Positions 15,101 to 20,900 of a DNA stretch of 39,020 nucleotides are shown here, piece after piece. The position numbers and the translations under genes were made by a program. The stretch comes from Cytophagales bacterium (GTDB lineage Bacteria; Bacteroidota; Bacteroidia; Cytophagales; JAHDFW01). The notes under the pieces are model-generated. The model was not told where the DNA came from, did no database searches, and was given only the letters and a program-made list of their open reading frames with translations. Location: assembly GCA_020627945.1 (NCBI GenBank), contig JAHDFW010000014.1, forward strand, positions 1-39,020, written 5' to 3'. The number at the start of each line of letters is the position of its first letter. The stretch's first letter is position 1.

Positions 15101-16254
15101 GCCTCAAGCATGTCCAACTGGATATCTATCGCAAAAATGTGACCTTGATAGTCTCCAAGTGAAAACATACTATCAGACTCTACAATGATCCCCTTAGGGT
15201 TGCTGTCTTGAAGAATAAATTCAATTCGGTCTTGTGGATTTTCTGGATCTATAGGTACAAAGGCTGCTCCTGACTTTATAATTCCCAACATCCCTATAAT
15301 TAGTTGATCGGAAGGAGGAATCATAATCCCAATCATATCGTTGGGTTGAACCTGACAGTGCTCAATAAAATAATGAGCCACATCATTGGAATACTGGTCT
15401 AGTTGCTGATAAGTAAGTTTGGTAGATCCAAATTGAGCAGCGATATGGTCAGGATATTTCGTAACCATCTTTTGAAATCGCTCAGCTACCGTCTCATTTT
15501 CTATTTCATTAATCGCTCCATTAAACTCATTTAAGATCTGATAAATTTCAGACTCGTTAGCTAACGAAAGCGTGTTTACGGACTGTGATAAATCTTTTGT
15601 AACCTGGCCAGCAATATGCGCAACGTGTTTTAAAAACGCTTCTACTTTTGTTACCTCTAGCTCTTTGAAAGACGCAGTAAATTGATCATAATTTTCACTT
15701 AATGTTATCACTAAATCAAATTGATCTATGTTTTCGGTCATTTCATTGACGCCTTCTATTAAGAATGCTACATTCAAATAGGAGCTCAACTCTACCTGCT
15801 GACGGATTTTTAGTTTTTCTGCGATACCATCATAACTATTTTCTTGATGGTCATATGCTTCTTCAACCTCCTCTAGAGTGGATTTTAACAGTTGCTTGAA
15901 CGGAACATTAAGTTCTGCAACATTTTTAAATAACAACAACCCATTAGCTGCATCGTCCTCCTCAAGTTGAAAAGAACTGGTCCCAACTAAAAAATCTTCT
16001 TCATTGGTATACCTATTCATTACGATATGAATAGCACATAGAAAATACGTGAAGATATTAAGTTCGTCTTCCTGACAAACCTGCAACAACTTCTCTATAT
16101 CTATTGAATCCTTTAAAGAAACATTTAGTGTTTGAGAAGCATTAGACTCACTAGAAGGTGAGTGCTTATGCAAAAATCCAAAATGATTTAACGGGGTTGC
16201 AAGTTTATCCAGCCAAAACTCCTCTATTCCAGCAATATCAACATTCTGATCCAT
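178..16254 (-). CDS. Four-module nonribosomal peptide synthetase NRPS-C (Asp, Gly, Ser, Orn-like), no thioesterase
   Basis: Multimodular synthetase, last gene of the operon. Approximate domains by residue: C-terminal lobe of a C domain 1-235; A1 255-755; T1 765-835 (GGDS, Ser802); E 845-1290 (HHLVVDG 982-988); C1 1325-1760 (HHIIMDG 1466-1472, DCL type, as expected after E); A2 1780-2270; T2 Ser2322; C2 with HHIISDG 2505-2511; A3 2825-3310; T3 Ser3365; C3 with SHLVFDG 3547-3553; C4 with HHLVGDG 3983-3989; A4 4300-4790; T4 Ser4845; C5 with HHIISDG 5032-5038. Pocket codes read by hand against GrsA: A1 DLTKLGHIGK (Asp), A2 DILQLGVIWK (Gly), A3 DVWHFSLVDK (Ser), A4 DVQEVASIDK (nearest to the Orn code; Glu278 suggests a basic side chain). 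Module 1 should deliver D-Asp. C3 and C4 are adjacent with no A-T between them. The protein stops after C5 with an acidic tail ending GFDI; no TE or R domain follows. The ATG lies 46 bases after the hydroxylase gene and has a Shine-Dalgarno-like AGGAAAAGG upstream. The reading frame is intact. Confidence 0.97.
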   Translation of the reverse strand: MDQNVDIAGIEEFWLDKLATPLNHFGFLHKHSPSSESNASQTLNVSLKDSIDIEKLLQVCQEDELNIFTYFLCAIHIVMNRYTNEEDFLVGTSSFQLEEDDAANGLLLFKNVAELNVPFKQLLKSTLEEVEEAYDHQENSYDGIAEKLKIRQQVELSSYLNVAFLIEGVNEMTENIDQFDLVITLSENYDQFTASFKELEVTKVEAFLKHVAHIAGQVTKDLSQSVNTLSLANESEIYQILNEFNGAINEIENETVAERFQKMVTKYPDHIAAQFGSTKLTYQQLDQYSNDVAHYFIEHCQVQPNDMIGIMIPPSDQLIIGMLGIIKSGAAFVPIDPENPQDRIEFILQDSNPKGIIVESDSMFSLGDYQGHIFAIDIQLDMLEASSEAPQISTGINDALYVIYTSGTTGKPKGTIINQRSFLNYIQWLTKTYDLNEKDSSVLLSSYAFDLGYTCLWGALLNGGNIHLVGNELRKNPDDLIEYLSEQQITFLKTTPSLFGMMVSASNLNKLKDAPMSLILLGGEEFRIEDVEHYRSVNSDTTFVNHYGPTETTIGTIAHTIENEGQWDGFKKNPVIGVPIENAQIYILDHYGNLVPKGVSGQIFVAGNGLSKGYLNRPELSAEKFLDNPFIEGSQYYGTGDLGVWTELGTIQFLGRADDQVKIRGYRVETGEVTVAMNSHDQITDSVTIAIDSSAGGKELAAYFVSDSNDLGVGELREFLTPLLPEYMIPTYFVPVNSIPVTSNGKVDKKSLPDHTGALGSEVDFEGARNEREEILTEVWEDVLGRTSIGVNDNFFVLGGDSIKSVQIASRLLKYNLKMEVADIFDYSTIAELAPQLRESNIQIEQSAVSGIVPLTPIQNWFFDSKFTEQHHFNQSVAVHFKTGISGEYLNQIFTKITEHHDVIRSRYSFESGQVKQEILKPEEGTFYTIHESDFTNVENVHDAIREKAVEIQSGIDLEHGPLLHIGYFKTEEGDHVLIVLHHLVVDGVSWRILLEDLKIAFGQLTNGEQISFQDKTSSFLKWANALKEYASSNTIVQEVAYWKGLEQKEISKLEKKSDKPSKLKDLKRVKVSLSKEETQRLLEKTNHAYNTEINDLLMSALSIGFNKWNGFENLLIRLEGHGRENISDEVDVTRTVGWFTSSYPVVLGYSQEGIGNHIKRTKEALRRIPNKGIGYEIIKYLTPDEHKQDCKFTLKPEVNFNYLGQFDGVVSNKKDGEKQEPAFGISGMPTGNSISPNSENNYALNITGMIASGKLSFDIGFATTDFDQEQIDVLADSFKSGMIEIIEHCSEKQEREKTPSDFADLTLDLADYQKIVSHVQSTVPDLNLEKVYALSAMQEGMLFHYLMDKSEDPYYRQLSFNLKGRLDVNLIQQCLDDLYKRHEVLRTLFVYENIPNPRQVILEGRTSPVQLHDISDQDSAFIDVLVDEHKTSDQQRGFELSEDSLFRINLVKISESEYELIWSYHHIIMDGWCLGIIISDFFEMYYSKLYERELDLPKTYPYSEYIKWYNRQDKLSAINYWRDYLKEYQTPSQVPMFKPEVVPDIKRGTYKFSLNEELTNKLKEFASLHQATLNTVFQAAWSVLLSKYNGSDDVAFGSIVSGRPTEIEGIEKMLGLFINAIPVRVKTGGDIPFNKLVKSIQEGALESGKYDFAPLVDIQANSELKQDLFDHIIIFVNYPLEQEVEESGNSKEDGLIQNVDVVEQTSYNFDIRVIPAKEFKVEFTYDPHLFTSKVFEGIKDHFTKIIREVTAVPDLLVDEIKLLTDEDELYLSADFNQSYFEYDNSKNIVQLFESSAEQHSDKTALSFEGVELTYKELNERVNKVASHLTSTGVGKGDLVGLMLERSERLVIGILAILKAGAAYLPIDPDYPTERINYMLHDSETSYLLLEKELDREVIYSGHEIQIEAGLNTEVTANPNVEIGLDALAYVIYTSGSTGKPKGVQLEHRNVTSFNANMEYRFGLSSTDTMLAITTVTFDISVLEIICSLLNGMTVELASTQSVNNPETLANKISSGSVTALQITPSRLQLLLDQSGTKVLEQLNVLLVGGEAMSQPLYESLIQLENIDIFNVYGPTEATIWSSTAQLKPGGLNIGQPLFNEQMYILDEASNLAPIGVQGELCIAGEGLARGYLNRPELTTERFITNPFNPAERLYKTGDLARWLPSGEIEFFGRKDDQVKLRGYRIELGEIDSEIREVKGVTDSITLIKEDASGQKVLCNYYTTDNQIEGNQIREYLNGKLPTYMVPTYFMLLDVFPLMSSGKVNRKALPEPSFELINIGSAIVEPSTSLEVELRKVWSKILYLPEHQISVTDNFFEIGGHSLKAMQLVSEVQRNLGMKLSVVDVFDFPSIKAMAENWNLVEASGDNENILQAGALDSYPVTYSQQRIYVLSQMAPNSTVYNMPGIFEVEGILDLDKFNYTIEKLIERHEPLRTSFFLDGDVLMQKVHSLENVNIQSEYREIAKEEVDRSLQTFVRPFDLEKDELFRVLILKVEDGKFILAFDMHHIISDGESVKNLFNDFVKIYSGAELEPLKVQIKDYASQFSKEKLVESQAYWLDKYADQIPVLELPTDFVRPKVKQFEGARCEIQLERDTSAKLKELITQNQVTPFMFFVGVYKILLSKYSGQRDLIIGSPISGRTNSDLLPLVGAFVNTLAIRTQIDYGSSFKQFLERLKAVLLQDYKYQDYPFDALVDELNLEREPSRNPLFDVMLMYAKFNDSGNRSSNGELKYGNYQYNTGNAKFDLSLDVVERDSDFTLRMDYSKSLFTEDTVMDYLNSLIAIIQQVINSPEIAIRDLQVITEEDRELQINELGKGTQVEIPQATLVELFEKQVEESPNDVAIESHDRKLTYSELNLKVNGLANNLINIDVQKGDLVGVLMDRSVEMVSALLAIQKAGAAYLPIDPDLPQERLDYVIQDSGIKHCVTNSILDAKLSQGINSVVVNDLENIDPLQGFDKVSLSSEDLAYVIYTSGSTGNPKGTLIQHKGVVNRILWMKEQYDISNEDVILQKTNYAFDVSVWEFFMTLIVGAKLVVCDKEAVYDPKLLVDTIERHKVTTLHFVPSMLDVFIDHLENSGVEEVQSIKQVFSSGEALKVDTVVRFHQLLNADLHNLYGPTEATVDVTHFATSKEDTVVPIGKPVWNTGLYVLDQDLNLLPTGAVGELHISGIQLAQGYLNRPDLTQEKFVQNPFDADSLVYKTGDLVRWSKSGELEYLGRKDTQVKIRGHRIELGEIEQVLEELANVDKAIVVFDSNQNGGELTAYAVATKEDLNGEELKSSLASKLPNYMVPSRFVSIPEVPLTLNGKLNYRALESIGTELIAQEKSIFEEAEGELEIKVRNIFARTLKVSPEEISVNSDFFELGGHSLKAMHLIGAIRKELKIELPILEFFKNATIRKTAEYLSHNAVASEFTYTRASEKEKYLASPGQRGFYLFQQKYAGSTLMNIPMMLPLGADVDLEKVEQIISTLIERHEALRTSFFEEEGDVYQKIIAPKDVRFELKHKKLEKADLNAFFSNYARSFDLGKAPLLRATMVETLSDQFYLIVDVSHLVFDGSSMNVIKDEFFTLWKNEELPAVEAQYRDFSEWQHQRFESGQFNKHEEFWLKHLAAPIKQLSIPTDFPRSQFGDYNGKRYVFRLGSKRTKKVNDMLRDQNVTLYMLLMANFNILLSKMSGEKEVAIGTSIAGRNHFQFERTVGLLLGTIILRNYPESHKSFDKFLNEVRTAALKSYEYQDYPFDLLMEQLEAEILPGRNAITDFGLMVQNMYEKDNMQFSSTDEAVMDFEHIKAVSKMDITLYAYESKDNIELAVEYKSGLFKEETIQSMFESFVHMMDQVVAAPTMSIGDIVLGKNDKQLHGLTHAQKRIFNIEQIVSNSGVNNTPFIMIYDYVVDFEILEKAIRHVINTNDGLRLRTIHMDHSLERYQYIEEETDWKFELADFSKDPEGYEKWLKELSCMPLYGEDQTLFLMKPVLLPEGRSGYYFNVHHLVGDGWTIFLVGHLVHVAYEAFLKGEVPNSETPSYLEYLKEEREYLASPEFDSDGKFWREYLFPLPEPMKRVIPSSTNGNDLVAKTIVTSVPDTLRSQLLQFIETNKSSIHRTMMAVLAVYLSKVEDRKEVVIGSVNHGRDSEKKRNTCGMYVSTVPVKAKLEDDESFLNLESKLAGDIKNILKNHSKYPFDLLTEDIRKLTGESPNYLLDLNLITHPDVREKRFEIRHAHPGADSSALTIHINASNRNINGLLELNWSYQTGVFDEERILEFHKGYMLVLEQCLANNGSAEIGKMSLLTEDERQLVVNGFNSNAVEFENIGSFVDEFQAHAKRTPDAIAVVFKEKALTYRQLDESSNQFANYLIEEFEVQKGEIVPILLNRSEQVLIASLAVLKTGAGYLPIDPKYPQDRVHFLLEDCDSKLSITEDSLKSLIGESKVVLIDDNGWQSCSDKQPPVKVNSEDLAYVIYTSGSTGNPKGVLNQHGSWVKLGRALVDQYNFNKENTVLQLASFAFDVFAQDMLRTLAVGGKMVICPDEHKLEPDELIKLAQSYSVSFIESTPGLIVPLMDYIYENEIDLPKLKMVVAGADAFPTAHYNRILERFGDKLRIINSYGVTECTIDNSHFESKELLSEKLNYVPIGKPLRNNKFYIVDSNLNPVPVGVFGELCVAGNSVGQGYYKRPELTAEKFVPSPFVEEERMYRTGDLARWLSDGNVEFIGRLDFQVKIRGYRIETGEIENAILNVDGVKQAAVKAFRDDSQELFICGYYSGAVSENEIKEALNKKLPDYMVPAVIVRMEKFTLSANAKIDRKQLPKPSLNLTLELKAASNLTEENLSSIWKEILHLEQVGVDQDFFELGGHSLKANVLANKIHKTFNVKVTLADIFSNSTIETLATKIRSLDQKNFENIKRLDKQEYYDVSYAQKRLWLLDKMHGKPSSLYNIYVSIELIGIIDVEILKMAFKQLIERHEVFRTKFVEKDHVPMQQVFDDVPFELDVVDLTDRKVDKDLLQEQIALSESHEFNLSEDFLYRFKLIRVSEKDNYLLINMHHIISDGWSMRVMFNELIQLYSTIKTGRSSDLKPLEISYKDYASWHNNLLVGEDGQQLKSYWGNKLGEKVARLKIPMDFERNSEASSEAGVKRFSFSEEQYNQIQELSKRHQVNTYAFMTSIFKVFFAKLTGQQEIVFGSTIAGRDHENLENQIGLFVNTFLLKDNIGLDESFLSVLKKVRNTILEAAEYGSYPFDKLVEVYEPAREGTRNPLFDVLLSMVTTNANQNEVNSGENQLDLKAGFMKRGRSTAKFDLTFNVFEGAELVYEIEYKIGLFKEESIDQMISSINQIIEEILANPKVTISQINVFSNLEESEFDEELDFGFDI

Positions 16255-16261
16255 TTGAATA

Positions 16262-16270
16262 CCTTTTCCT
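16262..16270 (-). promoter_or_regulatory. Shine-Dalgarno-like site before NRPS-C
   Basis: The minus strand carries AGGAAAAGG ending 7 bases before the ATG at 16254. Ribosome sites of this strength are uncommon in Bacteroidota and none is seen before NRPS-A, so it supports this start and suggests independent re-initiation inside the operon. Confidence 0.4.
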
Positions 16271-16300
16271 AAGTTGGTTTGTTGTTCTCTTAAAATATAA

Positions 16301-17905
16301 CTAAGCCTCTACGGTTTTACGGTAGAATATTTCCTTTTCACCGTATAACCTCTCAGCCTCAATACCTTTGGCTTTGCATTCCTTAATTAACTTGTTTGAA
16401 TCCACGATTGGACTTGAATCGTCGGCGTATTTAACACTCATTATATAATTCAACCAAGGTTCTTGTCCCATAGCATAAACAAATACTGATTGTGGTTTAA
16501 AACGATCCACCAAATCCTGTGCTCTAGGGTAATTGCATCCAGCAAGTCTACGAGATTGGTCTTTATCGCGATCCAATGGTTCAGTAAGCAATGGGCCATA
16601 TAACCAAGTAAGTGGAGCTCCTTCACACTCCATTCCTAGAAACAACACATCTAAATCACCAATTATCTTCTGAACATGTTTGTAAAGATATGGTTCAATA
16701 TTACACGCATCAGCCATAAAACCTATACTAAATTGACCCGCATCAACTTTATATGAAAGTTTAGAGGCAATATCCAAATCGGAATGCTCTCCTATAAATG
16801 GGAAACCAGTAATAGTAACATCATCCTTCTCCAACACTTCGAGATCGCTCAACTCAATTACGTTATTAAAGCCAACGGCATTGAACATCAGTTTTAAATT
16901 CGGATCCTGCAACGAACTTGCTCCATTTCTCGGTACAACGATATTTTTAATCTTATGGCGAATCTGTAACATCGTCTCAAAGAGAATATGATCTTGATGA
17001 TTATGTGTAATTAGTACGTAATCAATTTCTTCTGGTAGTTGTGCATAGGTATACCTAGCAATATCATAGTCATACCCGTAGTAACTAAGTACCGGGTCCA
17101 CTAGAATGGAAACATCTTTAGTTTCAACCAAGATACAAGCATGGCCAAAATAGCGTGTTCGAATTCCTTCTCCTTCATATTTCTCATACGATTTTGGAGC
17201 TTCTTCCGTAAAAAACGTTCTAAACAAATCTTCTTGCTCTGGTTTTATTTCCAATGCCTGCTTGATATAGTCAAAGGTTTGAGGTTCGCGTTTCATTTTA
17301 AATAGCTCGTCCCATCCCTTATGTGCAAAAGGCAAGTTTAACTCCAGAATATGGTCTCCACCAAGTTGAGGAGTACTCAAAATAAACGGGCGTTCATCAT
17401 CGGCTACAAGGTACAGTGCCACTGACTGTAAATCTTCTCTGTAAAATTCGCTGTGGTATAAAATTGATTCAAAGAACCTATACGTAGGCTTGCTGTTTAA
17501 GTCATAAACCAACTCTACATAACCACGTAATATTTCAGGAATTTTTTCATACAATGGATCTAAGGAGTATCCTTTTGCCTCCTTTTTCAACATATCGTCT
17601 AATTCACGAATCGCATTCGAAAATTCAACTAATCTTGAAGCATCAGAAGTTGTATTATCCTTAAGTGCTTTAATTTCATCTACACGTTTTCCTCCATAAT
17701 CCATGAAAGGACCTCCTAACATCTTAGGGTTTTTACAAGCCGCTGCATGAATATGCGGAGCTTGTATATATGAATTCATAATTTTAATGTGTCGATCCAC
17801 TAAATTCATTGCTGCTGTAGCTGGTGAAATTAGATGTGACCACGCGTACCATTTGTCAAATAACGGTTCTGGTACAACGTTTGGTTTTAAATATAGTTTA
17901 GTCAT
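16301..17905 (-). CDS. CmlA-type diiron amino-acid beta-hydroxylase (metallo-beta-lactamase fold)
   Basis: Predicted O2-dependent nonheme diiron monooxygenase that hydroxylates the beta carbon of an aminoacyl group held on an NRPS carrier domain. The length of 534 residues matches CmlA of chloramphenicol biosynthesis (about 532). Residues 1-245 form an N-terminal region unlike ordinary metallo-beta-lactamases (in CmlA it serves dimerisation and probably NRPS recognition). The metallo-beta-lactamase fold follows, with GHACILVETKDVSILVDP at 254-271. The six CmlA iron ligands are all present: H301, H303, D305, H306 in HNHQDH, E373 in GEHSDLD and D399 in MADACN. They sit at a constant offset of -4 from the CmlA positions as I recall them (305, 307, 309, 310, 377, 403). 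The Glu is the family signature; hydrolytic members have His there. The gene lies between the two synthetases with gaps of 62 and 46 bases, so the three are almost certainly co-transcribed. Which residue is hydroxylated is not visible: Asp, the Orn-like residue and the Cys-like residue are candidates. A plain hydrolase is less likely. Confidence 0.88.
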   Translation of the reverse strand: MTKLYLKPNVVPEPLFDKWYAWSHLISPATAAMNLVDRHIKIMNSYIQAPHIHAAACKNPKMLGGPFMDYGGKRVDEIKALKDNTTSDASRLVEFSNAIRELDDMLKKEAKGYSLDPLYEKIPEILRGYVELVYDLNSKPTYRFFESILYHSEFYREDLQSVALYLVADDERPFILSTPQLGGDHILELNLPFAHKGWDELFKMKREPQTFDYIKQALEIKPEQEDLFRTFFTEEAPKSYEKYEGEGIRTRYFGHACILVETKDVSILVDPVLSYYGYDYDIARYTYAQLPEEIDYVLITHNHQDHILFETMLQIRHKIKNIVVPRNGASSLQDPNLKLMFNAVGFNNVIELSDLEVLEKDDVTITGFPFIGEHSDLDIASKLSYKVDAGQFSIGFMADACNIEPYLYKHVQKIIGDLDVLFLGMECEGAPLTWLYGPLLTEPLDRDKDQSRRLAGCNYPRAQDLVDRFKPQSVFVYAMGQEPWLNYIMSVKYADDSSPIVDSNKLIKECKAKGIEAERLYGEKEIFYRKTVEA

Positions 17906-17967
17906 TCTTTCAACTTTTATGGTGGATAAGATTTCATTTATTTTCCACCTTTTAATTCACTTATTTT

Positions 17968-20900
17968 TTAATCAAAATCAAACCCTCCACGTTGTCGTTT
18001 AGATTTTCGCTTAGGTTTATTTTGTTCGGTTTTTATTACTTCACTAACAATTGCTTTCGGATCTTCCAAAACCTTATTAATAATGGTTTTAAATAAGTCC
18101 ATATGCATCTGCATTTTTTGTCCTTCAAAAAGTCCTGTGTTATACACTACAAAAAGCCCGATACTCTTGCCATAATCGCTACCATAAAACCAGAGGTCCG
18201 ATTTGGCGATATCCTGACGGTCACCGAAACGTTGCATGGTTAAATCACTTGCAATAGTTTCTTTAGAAGACTCCGTATTCACTTGTTCAACACCCCAAGT
18301 AAATCCAACATTAAAAAGTCCATTCGATAAATGTGGATTTTTAATTTTCAAGTCTGAAACTAATTTATCGTAAGGATAAATTTGATGATCTTGAGCTTCC
18401 AACACCGTGGCAATGGTATTATTCAGCAGACTCTCAAAAGAATCATTACTGTCAATCACAGTGCGAAGTGCTAATGTATTTAAATAATATCCAATCTGGT
18501 TTTCTAATTTCTCGTCAATTCTACCTGCGACTGGAGAACCTATAATCAAGTCATTCTGACTAGTCAGCTTGTAAAGCAAAATATAGAGGCTGCCCAATAC
18601 TACATTATATGGAGTTGTGCTATTTAATCTCGCTATTTCGCGAATTTTTGAGGTGATATTCTCATCCAACTGAAAACTCAGCTTACCTCCTTGCATGCCC
18701 GTATTTTTGTCTTTCAGCTTATCATATGGGAGCTTTAAGGTTTGTAATGAACCTGACATTTTCTCCTTCCAATATGCTTCATGAACTTTTTGCTCATCTT
18801 GTTCAAGAAGAGCATTATGCCAAGCAGCAAAATCCTTATAATGCAAACTTAAATCTGCTGGAATTTTACTCGTAACACCCGTATGATAATTGTAAAAGGT
18901 AATAACTTCTTTGATTAACAAGTCGAGTGACCAACCATCACTAATTATATGATGCATTGCAAAAAGGAATAAGTATTTTGAATCTTCTAGCTTTGCCAAC
19001 GTCACTCTCATCAATGGTCCTTTTTCCATATCAAATGGAGTCTGAGCATTACTTGAAGCCATCTTTTTTGCTTCTTCTTGCGGGTCGTTACTTCCTGTTA
19101 AATCAAGTTCATTTATTTCAAAACCTTTAAAATCGTTTACTTGCTGCTTAGGTTGGCCATCTACCTGAATAAATACGGTTCTTAAAATCTCATGTCGTTC
19201 TACCAACGATCCGAACGCTTTTTTGAAAGCCTCTGTGTCCAAGTCACCTGTCAATATAAATGCTGCTGGCATATTATATGCCACATTATTGGCTTCATTA
19301 AGTTGAGCTAAAAACCATAACCTTTTTTGTGCATGGGAAACATCATAGTAATCTGCCTTATCAATGGTGGTTAACTCCACAGAAACAGAATCATTTCCTT
19401 TGTTTTCTAACCGCTCCGCTAATTCCTTAACAGTTTTTGCATGAAACAAATCACTTAACTGTACGTCTAAACTAGTTTGTGAGGAAATTCTTAATACTAC
19501 TTGCATAGCCATTAAACTATGTCCTCCTAACTCATAAAAATTATCCTCTATTCCTACTTTTTCAACACCTAGAACCTCCGACCAAATCTCTGCTATTGTC
19601 GCTTGCAACTTAGTTTCTGGTTCCACAACTAATTTACTTAACGTCTCAAAAGACCCTTTTGGAAGTGCCTTTTTATCTATTTTTCCATTTGGAGTTCTTG
19701 GTATTTCACCCAATTGCATGAAGAACATTGGAATCATATACGAAGGTAATTTATTACCAAGTAAGCTCCTTATTTCACCAATTTCTACAGATGACTTTGA
19801 ACTAGTAAAATAAGCTCCCAACTGTTTATCTCTACTCCCATTCTCAGAGACGATTACAACCGCTTGATCAATATTGTTAAGGGCTTCAAGTTGATTTTGA
19901 ATTTCCTCCAATTCAATTCTAAACCCTCTTATTTTAACTTGTTGATCTATTCTTCCCAAATATTCTAAATCTCCGCTTTCAAGCCATCGAACCAAATCTC
20001 CGGTTTTGTACATGCGTTCATCTGAAATATGGTTATAAGTTACATATCGTTCAGCCGTAAGTTGATCATTATTCAAATAGCCTTGTGTTACACTTTCACC
20101 AGATAAATAAAGTTCTCCTGGAATTCCAATTCCTAACAGATTCTGATCGGAATCTAATACAAAAGCTTTCGTATTCGCAATAGGCTTACCTACAACTTGT
20201 CTAGCGTCTACATCTTTAATTAAGTAATGGGTAGAATACGTAGTATCCTCAGATGGTCCATACAAGTTACGAACCACAATATTATCAAGGTCCAGCTGTT
20301 CTTTAATTTTTAACGGAATGGGTTCACCCGCCATATTAATTCCAACTACATTGGAAAGGTCACATTGAGACTCGACCAACTGCAATACAACACTTGGTAC
20401 TGTATTCAACAATATTTTAGTTTCTGAGGATAAGTATTTTGGAATCTCCGTACCGTCTTGAAGTAATCGGATTTTTTTACCAGACACTAATCCATAAAAC
20501 AATTCATATATAGATAAATCAAAGGAATACGAGGTTGCTGCAAAAAGTGTGTCCGCCTTAAGAGAACTAAACTCATCCAACGCCCAATGCAAGAGCGAAG
20601 TAAGGTTACCATGAGTAATGGAAACACCTTTAGGTAAACCGGTGGAACCTGAAGTATAAATAACGTATGCTAATTGACTTGCCTCAATTTCTAAATTAGA
20701 AATCTCGTTTGTCGATTTATCCGCCTTTTCAATAAGTTGCTCAAGCACAATAGTTTTGACATCAACTTCTTCTAAATTTCCAGCGTAAGCTTCAGAGCAT
20801 AGAATAAACTGAGCATCACTATTACTAATCATGTATTTAATTCGATCAGCAGGATATTTCGGATCCACAGGCACATAAGCTGCACCTGCTTTTAAAATTG

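Noticed and set aside
16301-17905. Reading the MBL-fold protein as a beta-lactamase, resistance gene or trans thioesterase
   Set aside because: Glu373 takes the place of the hydrolytic His, the N-terminal 245 residues are not those of a lactamase, and ligand spacing fits CmlA.
17921-17949. Hairpin GGTGGA/TCCACC between NRPS-A and the hydroxylase gene
   Set aside because: Only 6 bp with a 17-base loop and no T run; not convincing as a terminator or attenuator.
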